DNA of 64,000 nt from Opitutus sp. (GCA_024707325.1 JANPZY010000001.1:1488001-1552000); one strand, 5' to 3'; shown: positions 30,201-39,526, numbered from the stretch's first letter. Program-made: numbers and translations. The notes: generated by a model not told the origin, from the sequence alone.

Positions 30201-30909
30201 CGTTCTCGGCGCGGACGCGATCGCGGCGGCCCAGCGCTTTCAGGCGACTAATTTCTCCTCGGGCGTTTTTTTGAGCCAACCCAACGGCACTTGGCGTTTC
30301 GAGCCATTGCCGCGTGTCGCACAGATCGCGCCCGCGCAGGGCATCGTGTGTGCGGACTTCGATGGCGACGGGAACGAAGATATCCTGCTGGCTCAAAACT
30401 CTTACGCGCCGATTTCACAAATCGGCCGCTTCTCCGGCGGCATCGGACAATTGCTCGTTGGCGACGGTCGCGGCGGATTCACCGCCGTGTCCGTGCGCGA
30501 GAGTGGTGTAGTGATCCCCGGCGACGCGAAAGCCGCGTGCGTGCTGGACTTCGATGCGGACGGATGGCCCGATTTGTTTGTGACGCGAAACAACAGCACG
30601 ACACTCGCCTGGCGAAACACGGGCAGCGAATCGCGCCGCTCGTTTGCGGTGGGGTTTGATGCGGGCGCGGTGATCGCTCCGATCGTGGGGGCGAAAGTCA
30701 CCGTGGAATTTGCCGATGGCCGCGCCCACTCACGCTGGGTCACGGCTGGATCCAGCTACTACAGCCAGGACTCCGCGTCATGCTTCTTTGGATACGACGA
30801 AGCCGCTCCGCCGCGCCGCGTGCGTGTGCGCTGGGGCTCCGGCCAAACGACCGAGCATCCGGTGGCGGCGATCTCGCCGCAGCTCTGGCTCACGCCGCCT
30901 GCACAATGA
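27223..30909 (+). CDS. FG-GAP/VCBS repeat protein with ASPIC/UnbV domain (CRTAC-like), 1228 aa
   Basis: Repeated GDYDNDGRPDVFV, DVNNDGWLDLYICRF, DLDGDGDLDLVYTN; ASPIC-like RKMTVEWPSGRRQVF. Confidence 0.9.
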   Translation: MPASAVGRLLENMFPGRLPWRAPHSARKGRRAGWRCLTLALVAAAPAFAADIDSRPLEPRTAVAGPTLFKELRPEETGILADNPFADPKMWGERYQEFALGTFGTGVAIGDYDNDGRPDVFVVSKTGQSRLFRNLGGWKFQDVTDAAGLSSKGARRGNVPRALDSVEAWKQGAAFADVNNDGWLDLYICRFNAPNLLYINQGDGRFVESAASYGLDLVDASGMAAFCDYDRDGLLDVYITTNMLDGTREPGGRRGRLYRNNGDNTFREVTAAAGVAGEGLTHAGIWWDYDQDGWPDLYIANDFAGPDVLFRNNRDGTFTNVLDAVIPQTPYSSMGADFGDVNNDGLHDFLVADMAATTHEKDQRTMVHSRELSRPESELPDVAPQYLRNVLLVNTGTAHMQEAGWLSGLAATDWTWSVRFEDLDNDGLVDVHVTNGMNREYHNGDLRERIFAMETPAERVRAMKASPVLNEQNLAYRNLGDLGFEDVSARWGLAHVGVSFGAAFGDLDGDGDLDLVYTNYEAPPTVLRNDAPAGHRVLIALRGTASNKFGVGSRVTIETDAGVQVRDLVLARGYLSTSEPVLHFGLGEIDRIRKMTVEWPSGRRQVFTDLAADRRYTITEPTSDSVGTASEFSRPSYSPLLTPLPEEAGFTVSTREKNNEEKMRQAFVPVTFHRRGPAAAVMNSRAQGWEILVGGTSAEPPRLLSVSSGRATAQPLPALAMPPGAPAGPLLVFDADGDNRNDVVVTATSAALASAASELRVRLFHGSSGGAFTPAADDVLGNLRLSVGALAAVDVDRDGRLDLFVGARNVPGRYPLSPRSALLLNRGGRFEDATETRAPLLRETGLVTAAVWTDVDDDGWPDLVVATEWGTIRCFRNREGGGFEDWTERAGFAAAGAGWWTSLAVADFNGDGRPDFVAGNVGLNTPYRATAERPSLIYYGRFGGSSGPQLVEAYYEGDRVYPRRSAKVLGSKIPFVLRRFPRSDAYARAVLEDVLGADAIAAAQRFQATNFSSGVFLSQPNGTWRFEPLPRVAQIAPAQGIVCADFDGDGNEDILLAQNSYAPISQIGRFSGGIGQLLVGDGRGGFTAVSVRESGVVIPGDAKAACVLDFDADGWPDLFVTRNNSTTLAWRNTGSESRRSFAVGFDAGAVIAPIVGAKVTVEFADGRAHSRWVTAGSSYYSQDSASCFFGYDEAAPPRRVRVRWGSGQTTEHPVAAISPQLWLTPPAQ

Positions 30910-33851
30910 AGAGAGAGGTTCGTTTCGGAATTCGCGGCGCCGGTTGGGCGTTGATGGCGAAACTGACGTTCGGCGTGGTCGCGTTGGCCGCTGCGCCGAA
31001 CGTCTCGATGGAGCCCTTGGCGAAACCCACCGCGAAGAGCGGCGCGACGATGTTTCGCGAGATGTCGCCGGAGGAAACCGGTATCGTCGCCGCCAATAAC
31101 TACGACGATCCGCGCATGTGGGATCAGCGTTACCAGGAACTCGTTTATGGCGCGATCGGCACGGGCGTCGCGATCGCCGACTACGACGGCGATGGCCGCC
31201 CCGACGTGTTTGTCGTGAGCAAGGTCGGCAAGAGCCGGCTTTTTCGAAATCTCGGCGGTTGGAAATTTGAAGACGTCACCGACAAGGCCGGTGTCGCTCC
31301 GAGCAGCGCGGGCTGGAGCGGGCGGGCACGCAGTTGGCTCGGGCTCGGCGAAAGCTCCGAGCCCGGAGAGTGGACGCAGGGCGCAACGTTCGCCGATGTG
31401 AACAACGATGGTCGTCCCGATCTCTACATCTGCCGCTTCGCCGCGCCGAATCTGCTCTACATCAACCAGGGTGACGGCACGTTTCGCGAAGAGGGCGCGG
31501 CGCGCGGACTCGACGTTGTGGACTCGAGCGGGATGGCGGCCTTCGCCGACTACGATCGCGATGGCTGGCTCGATGTTTTCGTGCAGACCAATCTGCTCGA
31601 CGCCTCGAAACAACCCAACGGCCGCGTCGACCGCCTGTTTCGCAATCGCGGCGACGGCACCTTCGTCGAGGTGACCGCCACCGCCGGCATTGCGGGCGAG
31701 AGCGCCGGACACTCGGCCACGTGGTGGGATTACGATGGCGACGGCTGGCCCGATCTCTATGTCGCCAACGATTTCGCGACGCCGGATCGGTTGTATCGAA
31801 ATAATGGAGACGGCACGTTCACCGACGTCATTCACCGTGTCGTGCCGCACATGCCGTATTACGCGATGGGCGCGGATCTCGGCGACGTGAACAACGATGG
31901 CCTCATCGATTTCTTCGTCGCCGACATGCCCGCGACGACCCGCGAGAAGGATCAACGCGGCATGGCGGTGTCGCGCGCCCGCGCGCAGTTGCCGCCGAGC
32001 GATCCGGCCGAGGCCCCGCAATACATGCGCAACATGCTTTACGTGAACACCGGCCTCGGGCGTTTGCAGGAGGCGTCGTATCTGGCCGGCGTATCCGCGT
32101 CGGACTGGACGTGGTCGGCGCGTTTCGAGGACCTCGATAACGACGGCCGCCTCGATCTCCATCTGACGAACGGCATGATCCGCGAGTATCACAACGTGGA
32201 TCTGCTGGACCGCCTCATGGGCACGGAAAGTCCGACGGAATCCCGTCGCCTCGTGCGCAACAGTCCCGTGCTCGCCGAGGCCAATCTCGCGTTTCGCAAT
32301 CGCGGCGAGCTCGACTTCGAAAACGTTTCCGCGGCGTGGGGGCTCGACCAGGTCGGCGTGAGTTTCGGCACGACGCTCGCCGACCTCGATGGCGACGGCG
32401 ATCTCGATCTCGTCGTCAGCAATCTCGATCGCGATCCTGCCGTGTTCCGCAACGACAGCACCTCTGGCTATCGCGCGATCGTGAAACTCCGTGGCACGCG
32501 CTCCAATCGCGATGGCATCGGCGCGAAAATCAAAATCGAGACCGCGAGCGGTCTGCAGGTGCGCGAACTTTCGCTCGCCCGCGGTTATCTTTCCTCGAGC
32601 GAGCCGGTCGCGCATTTCGGTTTGGGCAGCGACGATCGCATCCGCCGACTCACGATCGAATGGCCGAGCGGTGTTCGTCAGACGCTCGAGGATTTGCCCG
32701 CGAATCATCGTTTCGTGATCACGGAGCCGTCCGATGCTCCCACGCCCGCGACACCGCGCGCGGCGACACGCTTTGAGCAAACGGCTTCACGTTCCGGTTC
32801 GCCGCTCGCGGTGGAGCCCGTGCGCGCGAGCGCGGACTTTGATCGCAGCGGAGCGCAGAGTGTCTTTATCGCGGGTGCGGTCGAAACGGATGCGTTTGCG
32901 CTCGATCCGCGGGCGGGTGCTTCGCGGCTCGTGCGCATGCAGGGCGAGAACGAGCACGACATCACCGATGCGATTGCTCCGGCACTGCGCACGCTCGGGC
33001 GCGTCAACGCTGCACTCTGGGTCGATCTCGATCGTGATGGCTGGCTCGACCTGATTGTCGCGGAGTCGTGGGGCGCCGTGCGCTATTTTCATAACCGCGA
33101 GGGTCGCGCGCTCGAAGACTGGACGGAGCGCGCCGGTTTCGCGGCGGCGGGCAATGGCATCTGGCTCTCACTCGCGGCCGGTGATTTCAACGGCGACGGA
33201 CGTCCCGATCTCGCGGTGGGCAATCTCGGACTCAACACGCGTTACCGCGCGAGCCGCGAGGAACCGGCACTCGTTTATCTCGGCCAGTTTGGTTCGAGCA
33301 CTCCGATCACGGTCGAGGCGCGTTGGGATGGTGGAAAAATCTATCCGTGGGAAACGCGGCCGGAACTCGCCGCGCGCGTGAAATCCGTGCTGCGGCGTTT
33401 CCCGAAGAACGACGCTTACTCACGCGCCACGCTCGCGGAAATTCTCGGCGCGAATCGCCTCGCCGCTGCGCGGCGCTTCGAAGCGGCGGAGCTGTCGAGC
33501 GGCGTGTTTCTGAGTCAGCCTGACGGCACGTGGAGCTTCCAGGCGTTTCCGCGTCTCGCGCAGCTTGCGCCGATCGTGCAGCTCGCGGTCGCTGATTTCG
33601 ATGGCGATGGCGCGTTGGATCTCGTCGCAGGACAAAACCTCTTCTCCACGCCAGCGCCGGTCGGACGTTTTGGCGGCGGGCTGGGACAACTGCTGCTCAA
33701 CGATGGCCGCGGTGGTTTTGTCGCGGAGCCGACGTCGCGCTCGGGACTGATCGTGCCGGGCGAAGTTGCGCAGATCGCCGTGAACAAAGGCGAAATCACC
33801 TTCGTGCAGCGCGACGGCCAGGTGATCACGTTCCGCAATCGCGGGAAGTAA
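30906..33851 (+). CDS. FG-GAP/VCBS repeat protein with ASPIC/UnbV domain, paralogue of the preceding gene
   Basis: Colinear similarity with 27223-30909 (EETGI.A.N...DP.MW..RYQE...GTGVAI.DYD.DGRPDVFVVSK.G.SRLFRNLGGWKF); ATGA overlap with the upstream stop. Confidence 0.9.
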   Translation: MKREVRFGIRGAGWALMAKLTFGVVALAAAPNVSMEPLAKPTAKSGATMFREMSPEETGIVAANNYDDPRMWDQRYQELVYGAIGTGVAIADYDGDGRPDVFVVSKVGKSRLFRNLGGWKFEDVTDKAGVAPSSAGWSGRARSWLGLGESSEPGEWTQGATFADVNNDGRPDLYICRFAAPNLLYINQGDGTFREEGAARGLDVVDSSGMAAFADYDRDGWLDVFVQTNLLDASKQPNGRVDRLFRNRGDGTFVEVTATAGIAGESAGHSATWWDYDGDGWPDLYVANDFATPDRLYRNNGDGTFTDVIHRVVPHMPYYAMGADLGDVNNDGLIDFFVADMPATTREKDQRGMAVSRARAQLPPSDPAEAPQYMRNMLYVNTGLGRLQEASYLAGVSASDWTWSARFEDLDNDGRLDLHLTNGMIREYHNVDLLDRLMGTESPTESRRLVRNSPVLAEANLAFRNRGELDFENVSAAWGLDQVGVSFGTTLADLDGDGDLDLVVSNLDRDPAVFRNDSTSGYRAIVKLRGTRSNRDGIGAKIKIETASGLQVRELSLARGYLSSSEPVAHFGLGSDDRIRRLTIEWPSGVRQTLEDLPANHRFVITEPSDAPTPATPRAATRFEQTASRSGSPLAVEPVRASADFDRSGAQSVFIAGAVETDAFALDPRAGASRLVRMQGENEHDITDAIAPALRTLGRVNAALWVDLDRDGWLDLIVAESWGAVRYFHNREGRALEDWTERAGFAAAGNGIWLSLAAGDFNGDGRPDLAVGNLGLNTRYRASREEPALVYLGQFGSSTPITVEARWDGGKIYPWETRPELAARVKSVLRRFPKNDAYSRATLAEILGANRLAAARRFEAAELSSGVFLSQPDGTWSFQAFPRLAQLAPIVQLAVADFDGDGALDLVAGQNLFSTPAPVGRFGGGLGQLLLNDGRGGFVAEPTSRSGLIVPGEVAQIAVNKGEITFVQRDGQVITFRNRGK

Positions 33852-33861
33852 GCTCGAGTCG

Positions 33862-33972
33862 AGCCGCACTCGGGCTCGACTCAGGCCGCACCTTGGCTCG
33901 ACTCGGGACGCAACGGGGCCCGACTCGGTGCGCATCGTGTCCCGGTTCGGGACGGACTTTGGCGCGGGTCGG
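33862..33972 (+). repeat. 22-bp degenerate tandem array, locus 4 (5 units)
   Basis: AGCCGCACTCGGGCTCGACTCA, GGCCGCACCTTGGCTCGACTCG, GGACGCAACGGGGCCCGACTCG, GTGCGCATCGTGTCCCGGTTCG, GGACGGACTTTGGCGCGGGTCG. Confidence 0.95.
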
Positions 33973-35409
33973 TCAGCGTTTGATCGAAGCGGGGGCGCCG
34001 AATTTTTTGCGATAGAGGTCCTGCAGTTGCTGGAACGCGGAAGCGGAGGCGCGCGGTTGTTGCGCGATGCGGTTGAGCCACTGATCGGCTTCGGCGCGAT
34101 CGCCGAGAGAGATGGTTTGAAACGCCATCACGGTGAGCGCGTGCGGATCGGCGGGATCGAGCGCGAGCGCGTCACGCATTTGTTGGATGCCTTCGTCAAC
34201 GCGGCCCAGCGAGATGAGCAGGTTGCCGAGTTCGAGGTAGGTGGGCGGCTCGTGCGGACGAAGTTGGATGGAGTAAGTGTAGGCGGCGATGGCTTCTTCG
34301 TTGCGACCGGCTTCGCGGAGGCGTCGGGCGCGGAGGAGATGCAGTCCGGGCGAGGTGGGGCAGTTGCTCAGGCCGGCGGCGAGCGCGCGCGCGGCGCCTT
34401 GGTGGTCGCCCATCTTGGCGAGCGTTTCGCTGAGGTTGCTCCAGCCGTCGGAGAAATCGGGAGCGAGCGTGGTGCAGCGGGCGAAGCGATCGCGGGCGGC
34501 GTCGAGGCGTCCGGTTTGGAGGAAAAGCGAGCCGAGCTGGAAGTGCGCGGAGACGTCGTTGGGCGCGAGGGCGACGGCGCGCTCGAGCAAACGCAGCGCA
34601 GTCGCGGTGTCGCCGGTGCGGGCGATGGCGCCGGCGGAAATCGCGATGCGATAGGAGTCGTAACATTTCTCCATGAGCGCGTCGGCCCACGGATCCGGCG
34701 GATCACGGTAGGCGCCGGAGGCTTTCGCGGCGCCGCGGATCGCGGCCGCGCGCTGGAGTTCACCGGTGCGTTCGTAGAGCGAGACGATGAGATCGTAGCC
34801 GAGTTGGTAATTGGTCTGGCGCACGATCGCTTCGAGGCGCGGGCGAGCGGCGGAGTCGCGTCCGGCTTCGAGATCGAGGCGCGCGAGACCAAGTTGCGCG
34901 TAGGGATCGTCGGGCGATTGCTTGAGCGCGCCTTCGTAGGCGGACTTGGCGGTGGCAAGATCGTTGGCCTTCAGCGCGGCATCGCCGAGTCGCAGGCGCG
35001 CGGGCAGGTAATCGGGCGCGAGGGCGACGGTGCGCTGCCAGAGTGAGATCGCGGCTTCGACTTCGCCGTAGCCGGCGAGGATCGTGGCGTGCAAGTGCGG
35101 CCAGCGAGCTTCGCGCGGCTGCAGCTCGGCGAGCGCGGTGTAGCAGCTCATCGCCTCCTCGAGGTATCCATTGGCATGATACAGAAGCGCGAGGTCGGCG
35201 AGGCCGGCCGGGGCGTCGGTAAGCGAGTGCGCCTTCTTTTCGGCGGCGTCGAGTTCTTCGCGCAGCGCGGGATGAACGCCCTCAACCGGCGGGGCAGGCG
35301 GGAGCGCAGCGATGGCGATGGACTGGCGGTGGGCGGCGGATTGCCACCACCAAAACGCGCCGCCGGCAGCGAGGACGAGGACGGCGACGATCAGAAGCTT
35401 GGGACGCAT
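33973..35409 (-). CDS. TPR-repeat protein with N-terminal membrane anchor
   Basis: Hydrophobic N-terminus, then tandem TPR-like motifs (DHQGAARALAAGLSNCPTSPGLHLLRARRL...). Confidence 0.82.
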   Translation of the reverse strand: MRPKLLIVAVLVLAAGGAFWWWQSAAHRQSIAIAALPPAPPVEGVHPALREELDAAEKKAHSLTDAPAGLADLALLYHANGYLEEAMSCYTALAELQPREARWPHLHATILAGYGEVEAAISLWQRTVALAPDYLPARLRLGDAALKANDLATAKSAYEGALKQSPDDPYAQLGLARLDLEAGRDSAARPRLEAIVRQTNYQLGYDLIVSLYERTGELQRAAAIRGAAKASGAYRDPPDPWADALMEKCYDSYRIAISAGAIARTGDTATALRLLERAVALAPNDVSAHFQLGSLFLQTGRLDAARDRFARCTTLAPDFSDGWSNLSETLAKMGDHQGAARALAAGLSNCPTSPGLHLLRARRLREAGRNEEAIAAYTYSIQLRPHEPPTYLELGNLLISLGRVDEGIQQMRDALALDPADPHALTVMAFQTISLGDRAEADQWLNRIAQQPRASASAFQQLQDLYRKKFGAPASIKR

Positions 35410-35419
35410 GAGCGAAAGA

Positions 35420-36733
35420 TCAGGGGTTGGTGCGGCGCCAGAGAGTGAGGCGGCTCAGCTCGACGTAGGGCGGATAAATATAGAAGCCGCCCGTCACGAG
35501 AACGGGCTGACCGTTGCCATCGAAATCGCCGGCGGCGAGCGTGATGAGATCGCGCGGCGAGCGGGCGAGCGCGCGGGCCTCGAAATTCATCTGGCCGTCG
35601 TTCTTGAACCACATGAGCGAAACGACGTTTCGGTTCTTGTTGCCCCAGTCGGCGTAGGCGGAGGACGCGACGACGTCGAGCGCGCCGTCGCCATCGAGAT
35701 CGACCGCGACCGGACTGTAAGCGCCGGGGAGCGCGCCAATGCGGTGGTAGCGGAAATTGCCGCTGCCTTTGTTTTCGAGCCACTGCACGCCGTGCCACGG
35801 ACGCGGGCCCGGCGTGGCGGCGGGGCCGAAGCCGTCGCCGTTGGTGTAGAGAATGTCGAGGCGGCCGTCGCGGTTGAGATCGTGAAGCGCGATGCCGCTG
35901 GAGCCGTAGTCTTCGTTGGTCGAACCGTAGATGCGCTTCGAGGTGAAGTTGCCGCGGCCGTCATTGAGGAAGATGTAGATCTCCTCCCACTGCTGCGAGA
36001 TGAGCGCGACGAGATCGGGCGTGCCGTTGCCATCGAGATCACCGACGCACGTGTTGATCGAACCGGAGAGCTCGAGCAGCACATGGCGGCGGAATTCCCA
36101 CGGGCCGGTGCGCTCGAGCCAGGTGACTTCGCCCTGATCGTAACCGAACTGCGCGAGCGCGAGATCCATTTTGCCATCGCCGTTGAGATCGGCGGCGCGC
36201 ACGTCGACGACGCGCGAGGTGTTATCGAGCACGAGGTGCGGCGTGAAGTTTTGGCGTCCGTCGTTTTCGAGGATGAAAACCGCGCCGATGCGGTCGTTGT
36301 TGGGAAACACCTCGGACATGCTGGCAACGAGCACGTCGAGGTGGCCGTCGCCGTTCATGTCGGCGGCTTCGACGTGCACGGGAGCGCGCATGCCGGACGC
36401 GAGCACGTGTTCCTCGAACGCGCCGTTCGCGAGCTGGCGGAACCAGATGATTTTGCTCTCGCGCGATTCGCACGCGAGGACGTCGAGCCGGCCGTCCTGG
36501 TCGAGATCGACGGGAAACACGTGCGCAATCCACGGCGGCTGGGTGGAGGAGGGGGCGTTGCCGATCGGAGACGGTGTGAGGTAATCGAGGTCGAGTTTCG
36601 GCGGGGCGGAGAGCCGAACCGAACTCGGTCGTGAACCGTCGGTTGAAGTGCTGGAGGGGCTGCGCCGGCAGGCGCTCACCCCGGCTACGATCAGAATCGC
36701 AAGGCCGAGCCGGAGGGGGGCGGGCAAAATCAT
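35420..36733 (-). CDS. FG-GAP/VCBS repeat lipoprotein
   Basis: Lipobox VSAC; repeats VDLDQDGRLDVLAC, DMNGDGHLDVLV, DLNGDGKMDLAL, DLDGNGTPDLV. Confidence 0.85.
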   Translation of the reverse strand: MILPAPLRLGLAILIVAGVSACRRSPSSTSTDGSRPSSVRLSAPPKLDLDYLTPSPIGNAPSSTQPPWIAHVFPVDLDQDGRLDVLACESRESKIIWFRQLANGAFEEHVLASGMRAPVHVEAADMNGDGHLDVLVASMSEVFPNNDRIGAVFILENDGRQNFTPHLVLDNTSRVVDVRAADLNGDGKMDLALAQFGYDQGEVTWLERTGPWEFRRHVLLELSGSINTCVGDLDGNGTPDLVALISQQWEEIYIFLNDGRGNFTSKRIYGSTNEDYGSSGIALHDLNRDGRLDILYTNGDGFGPAATPGPRPWHGVQWLENKGSGNFRYHRIGALPGAYSPVAVDLDGDGALDVVASSAYADWGNKNRNVVSLMWFKNDGQMNFEARALARSPRDLITLAAGDFDGNGQPVLVTGGFYIYPPYVELSRLTLWRRTNP

Positions 36734-36977
36734 CGCGTCAGGTTGGCACGATGGCGGAGAAGTTGCATTCCCAAAACATGCGATTGGCGCGCAAGAAACG
36801 CCGGCTGCGCGATGCAAGCACACTGCTTATGCGCAGCGGTCGCGCTTTGAGCATGGAACAGGCGATGCAGAAAGAACTTCCGCGGCGGTTAACCAACTTT
36901 TCCTAAAACCGTCTTGCACGCCCCCTCGGGCGGCACAACCCTTTGAGGGATTTTCCCTTTAGCCTAACCCGATCGCC

Positions 36978-37493
36978 ATGGTCTCCTCGAATACCGAACT
37001 CGCTTACGATCGAAAGATCGAGGGAGAGGTCATCGTTTCCCGCGCGGACGCGGTCATCAACTGGATCCGCACCAATTCCGTGTGGCCGATGCCCATGGGC
37101 TTGGCGTGCTGTGCCATCGAGCTGATGGCGGTGGGCAACGGCCGCTTCGACATCGCGCGTTTCGGCGCCGAAGTGATGCGTTTCTCGCCGCGCCAGTCCG
37201 ATTGCATGATCGTGGCCGGCACCGTGACTTACAAAATGGCTCCGCAGGTGCGCCGCATCTACGACCAGATGATGGCGCCGAAGTGGGTGATCGCGATGGG
37301 CGCGTGCGCCAGCTCCGGCGGCATGTATCGCAGCTATGCGACGCTGCAAGGCGTGGACCGCATCGTGCCGGTTGACGTGTATGTCAGCGGTTGCCCGCCG
37401 CGTCCGGAAGCGCTGCTCGATGCGCTGATCAAATTGCAGGAGAAGATCAAACGTGAGCCCGCTTCGAAGCGGCTGTTCAAGGCCTCGGCCTGA
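36978..37493 (+). CDS. nuoB: NADH-quinone oxidoreductase subunit B
   Basis: [52 protein letters not shown]. Confidence 0.96.
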   Translation: MVSSNTELAYDRKIEGEVIVSRADAVINWIRTNSVWPMPMGLACCAIELMAVGNGRFDIARFGAEVMRFSPRQSDCMIVAGTVTYKMAPQVRRIYDQMMAPKWVIAMGACASSGGMYRSYATLQGVDRIVPVDVYVSGCPPRPEALLDALIKLQEKIKREPASKRLFKASA

Positions 37494-37525
37494 TCCTGCC
37501 ACGTCAACCGATCCTGCTCACTGCA

Positions 37526-38152
37526 ATGTCCGCCTCCGCCGACGCCATCTCCGCTATTAAAGCCAGCTTTCCGCTCGTCACCGATCGTGCGAGCGCCGAT
37601 TGCCCGGCCGTAAACGTGCCGCTCACCGAGCTCAAAGCCGTGCTGCGCACCCTGCGCGACGCGCACAGCTTCGATTTCCTGTGCGACGTCACCGCGATCG
37701 ACTGGGCCGAGGGCGCTTCGCCGCGCTTCACGGTCGTCTATCATCTGTATTCGACGACGAACCGCGACTACGTGCGCGTGGCGGCGTTTTGTGACGGACC
37801 GGACGATGCGCCTGTCGCGCCGAGCGTCGTGGATATCTGGGCCGGCGCCAACTGGCACGAGCGCGAGTGCTACGACATGTTCGGCATCAAGTTCGAGGGC
37901 CATCCCGACCTGCGCCGCATCCTCATGTGGGACGGTTATCCTGGTTGGCCGCTGCGTAAGGAATTCCCGCTCGCGGGCGTGGAGACGGAGCTGCCCGCGC
38001 TTGATATCGCCGAGGAAACGCAGGCGAAGGTTCTTCCTGCGCCGATGGCCGGCGGACCGTTCGTCGCCTCTTCGGGCGAAATCAATTTGGCCGAAGCCGA
38101 GCCGCGCGCGAAGGACGAGAGCTGGAACGAACGCCGCAAGAAACCCGAATAA
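37526..38152 (+). CDS. nuoC: NADH-quinone oxidoreductase subunit C
   Basis: WHERECYDMFGIKFEGHPDLRRILM. Confidence 0.94.
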   Translation: MSASADAISAIKASFPLVTDRASADCPAVNVPLTELKAVLRTLRDAHSFDFLCDVTAIDWAEGASPRFTVVYHLYSTTNRDYVRVAAFCDGPDDAPVAPSVVDIWAGANWHERECYDMFGIKFEGHPDLRRILMWDGYPGWPLRKEFPLAGVETELPALDIAEETQAKVLPAPMAGGPFVASSGEINLAEAEPRAKDESWNERRKKPE

Positions 38153-38176
38153 GCCGCGCGCCCTTTAGACCAGACC

Positions 38177-39427
38177 ATGGCTACCGAATTTTCCGTTCCC
38201 GATACCGCCGCGAAGGCCGCAGCCGCCGCCCAAAAATCCGGCGCGAGCGCCGATTACGGCTCCGAGACGATGTCGCTCTCCATGGGCCCGTCGCACCCGT
38301 CCACGCACGGCGTGCTCCGGCTCCAGATGGAGCTCGATGGCGAGATCATCACGAAGATCGATCCGATCGTCGGCTACCTGCACCGCGGCGATGAGAAGAT
38401 CGCGGAGAACATGACTTATAACCAGTTCGTGCCCTACACGGACCGGTTGGACTACCTCGCGCCGCTGGCCAACAACATGGCTTACGCGATCGCGGTGGAA
38501 AATCTCGCGGGCCTCAAGGTCCCGCCGCGCTGCGAAGCGATCCGCGTGATCACCGCGGAAATGGCGCGCATCTCGTCGCACTTGATGGGTCTCGGCGCGT
38601 TCGGTCTCGATGTCGGCGCGTGGACCGTGCTCGTGCTTTCGCTGAACCAACGCGAGCACCTGTATAAACTTTTCGAAGAGCTCACCGGCGCGCGTTTCAC
38701 GACCAGCTACACACGTATCGGCGGCGTCTCGCGGGATATCCCTGATGGCTGGCTCGATCGCGTGGGCAAGTTCTGCGATCAGTTCGACGGCGCGCTCGAG
38801 GAGATTCTCGCGCTGCTCACGCGCAACAAGATCTTCCTCGATCGCACCGTGGACGTCGGCGTCATTACCAAGGAAGACGCGATCGCCTACGGCATCACCG
38901 GCCCGAATCTGCGCGGCTCCGGCGTCGCGCTCGATCTGCGCAAGGACAAGCCTTACTCCGGTTACGAACAGTATGAGTTCGACGTGCCCGTCGGCACGAA
39001 GGGCGACAGCTACGATCGCTATCTCGTCCGCGGCGAAGAAATGCGCCAGTCCGTGCGCATCATCCGCCAGGTCATCAAGACCATGCCGGACGGTCCGTGG
39101 TATGCGACCGATGCGAAGCGCATCTTTGCTCCGCCGAAGGACAAGGTGCTCTCCTCGATGGAGGAGCTGATCCAGAACTTCATGATCGTCACGACCGGCC
39201 CGCAGATCCCGCCGGGCGAAGTCTATTTCGAGGCGGAAAATCCCAAGGGCATCCTCGGCTTCTACATCGTCAGCCAGGGCGGTGGCGTGCCGTATCGCCT
39301 GAAGATCCGGTCACCCTCGTTCTGCAATCTCTCCATCCTCCAGAAAATCTGCCCCGGAAATCTTGTGTCCGACGTCGTCACGCTGCTCGGCTCGCTCGAT
39401 TTCGTGATGGGCGAATGCGACCGCTGA
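38177..39427 (+). CDS. nuoD: NADH-quinone oxidoreductase subunit D
   Basis: MGPSHPSTHGVLRL, GYLHRGDEKIAE, ...GSLDFVMGECDR. Confidence 0.96.
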   Translation: MATEFSVPDTAAKAAAAAQKSGASADYGSETMSLSMGPSHPSTHGVLRLQMELDGEIITKIDPIVGYLHRGDEKIAENMTYNQFVPYTDRLDYLAPLANNMAYAIAVENLAGLKVPPRCEAIRVITAEMARISSHLMGLGAFGLDVGAWTVLVLSLNQREHLYKLFEELTGARFTTSYTRIGGVSRDIPDGWLDRVGKFCDQFDGALEEILALLTRNKIFLDRTVDVGVITKEDAIAYGITGPNLRGSGVALDLRKDKPYSGYEQYEFDVPVGTKGDSYDRYLVRGEEMRQSVRIIRQVIKTMPDGPWYATDAKRIFAPPKDKVLSSMEELIQNFMIVTTGPQIPPGEVYFEAENPKGILGFYIVSQGGGVPYRLKIRSPSFCNLSILQKICPGNLVSDVVTLLGSLDFVMGECDR

Positions 39428-39435
39428 TTTTTCGA

Positions 39436-39526
39436 ACCACGAAAACCGCGAAACACACGAAAATGTCCCAACCGACGCACCTCAGCCGCACGATCTCACC
39501 TTCGTGTATCGGGTGTGTTTCGTGGT
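39436..39526. repeat. nuoD-nuoE intergenic hairpin, CACGAAA-type
   Basis: ACCACGAAAACCGCGAAACACACGAAAA ... TTCGTGTATCGGGTGTGTTTCGTGGT. Confidence 0.9.
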
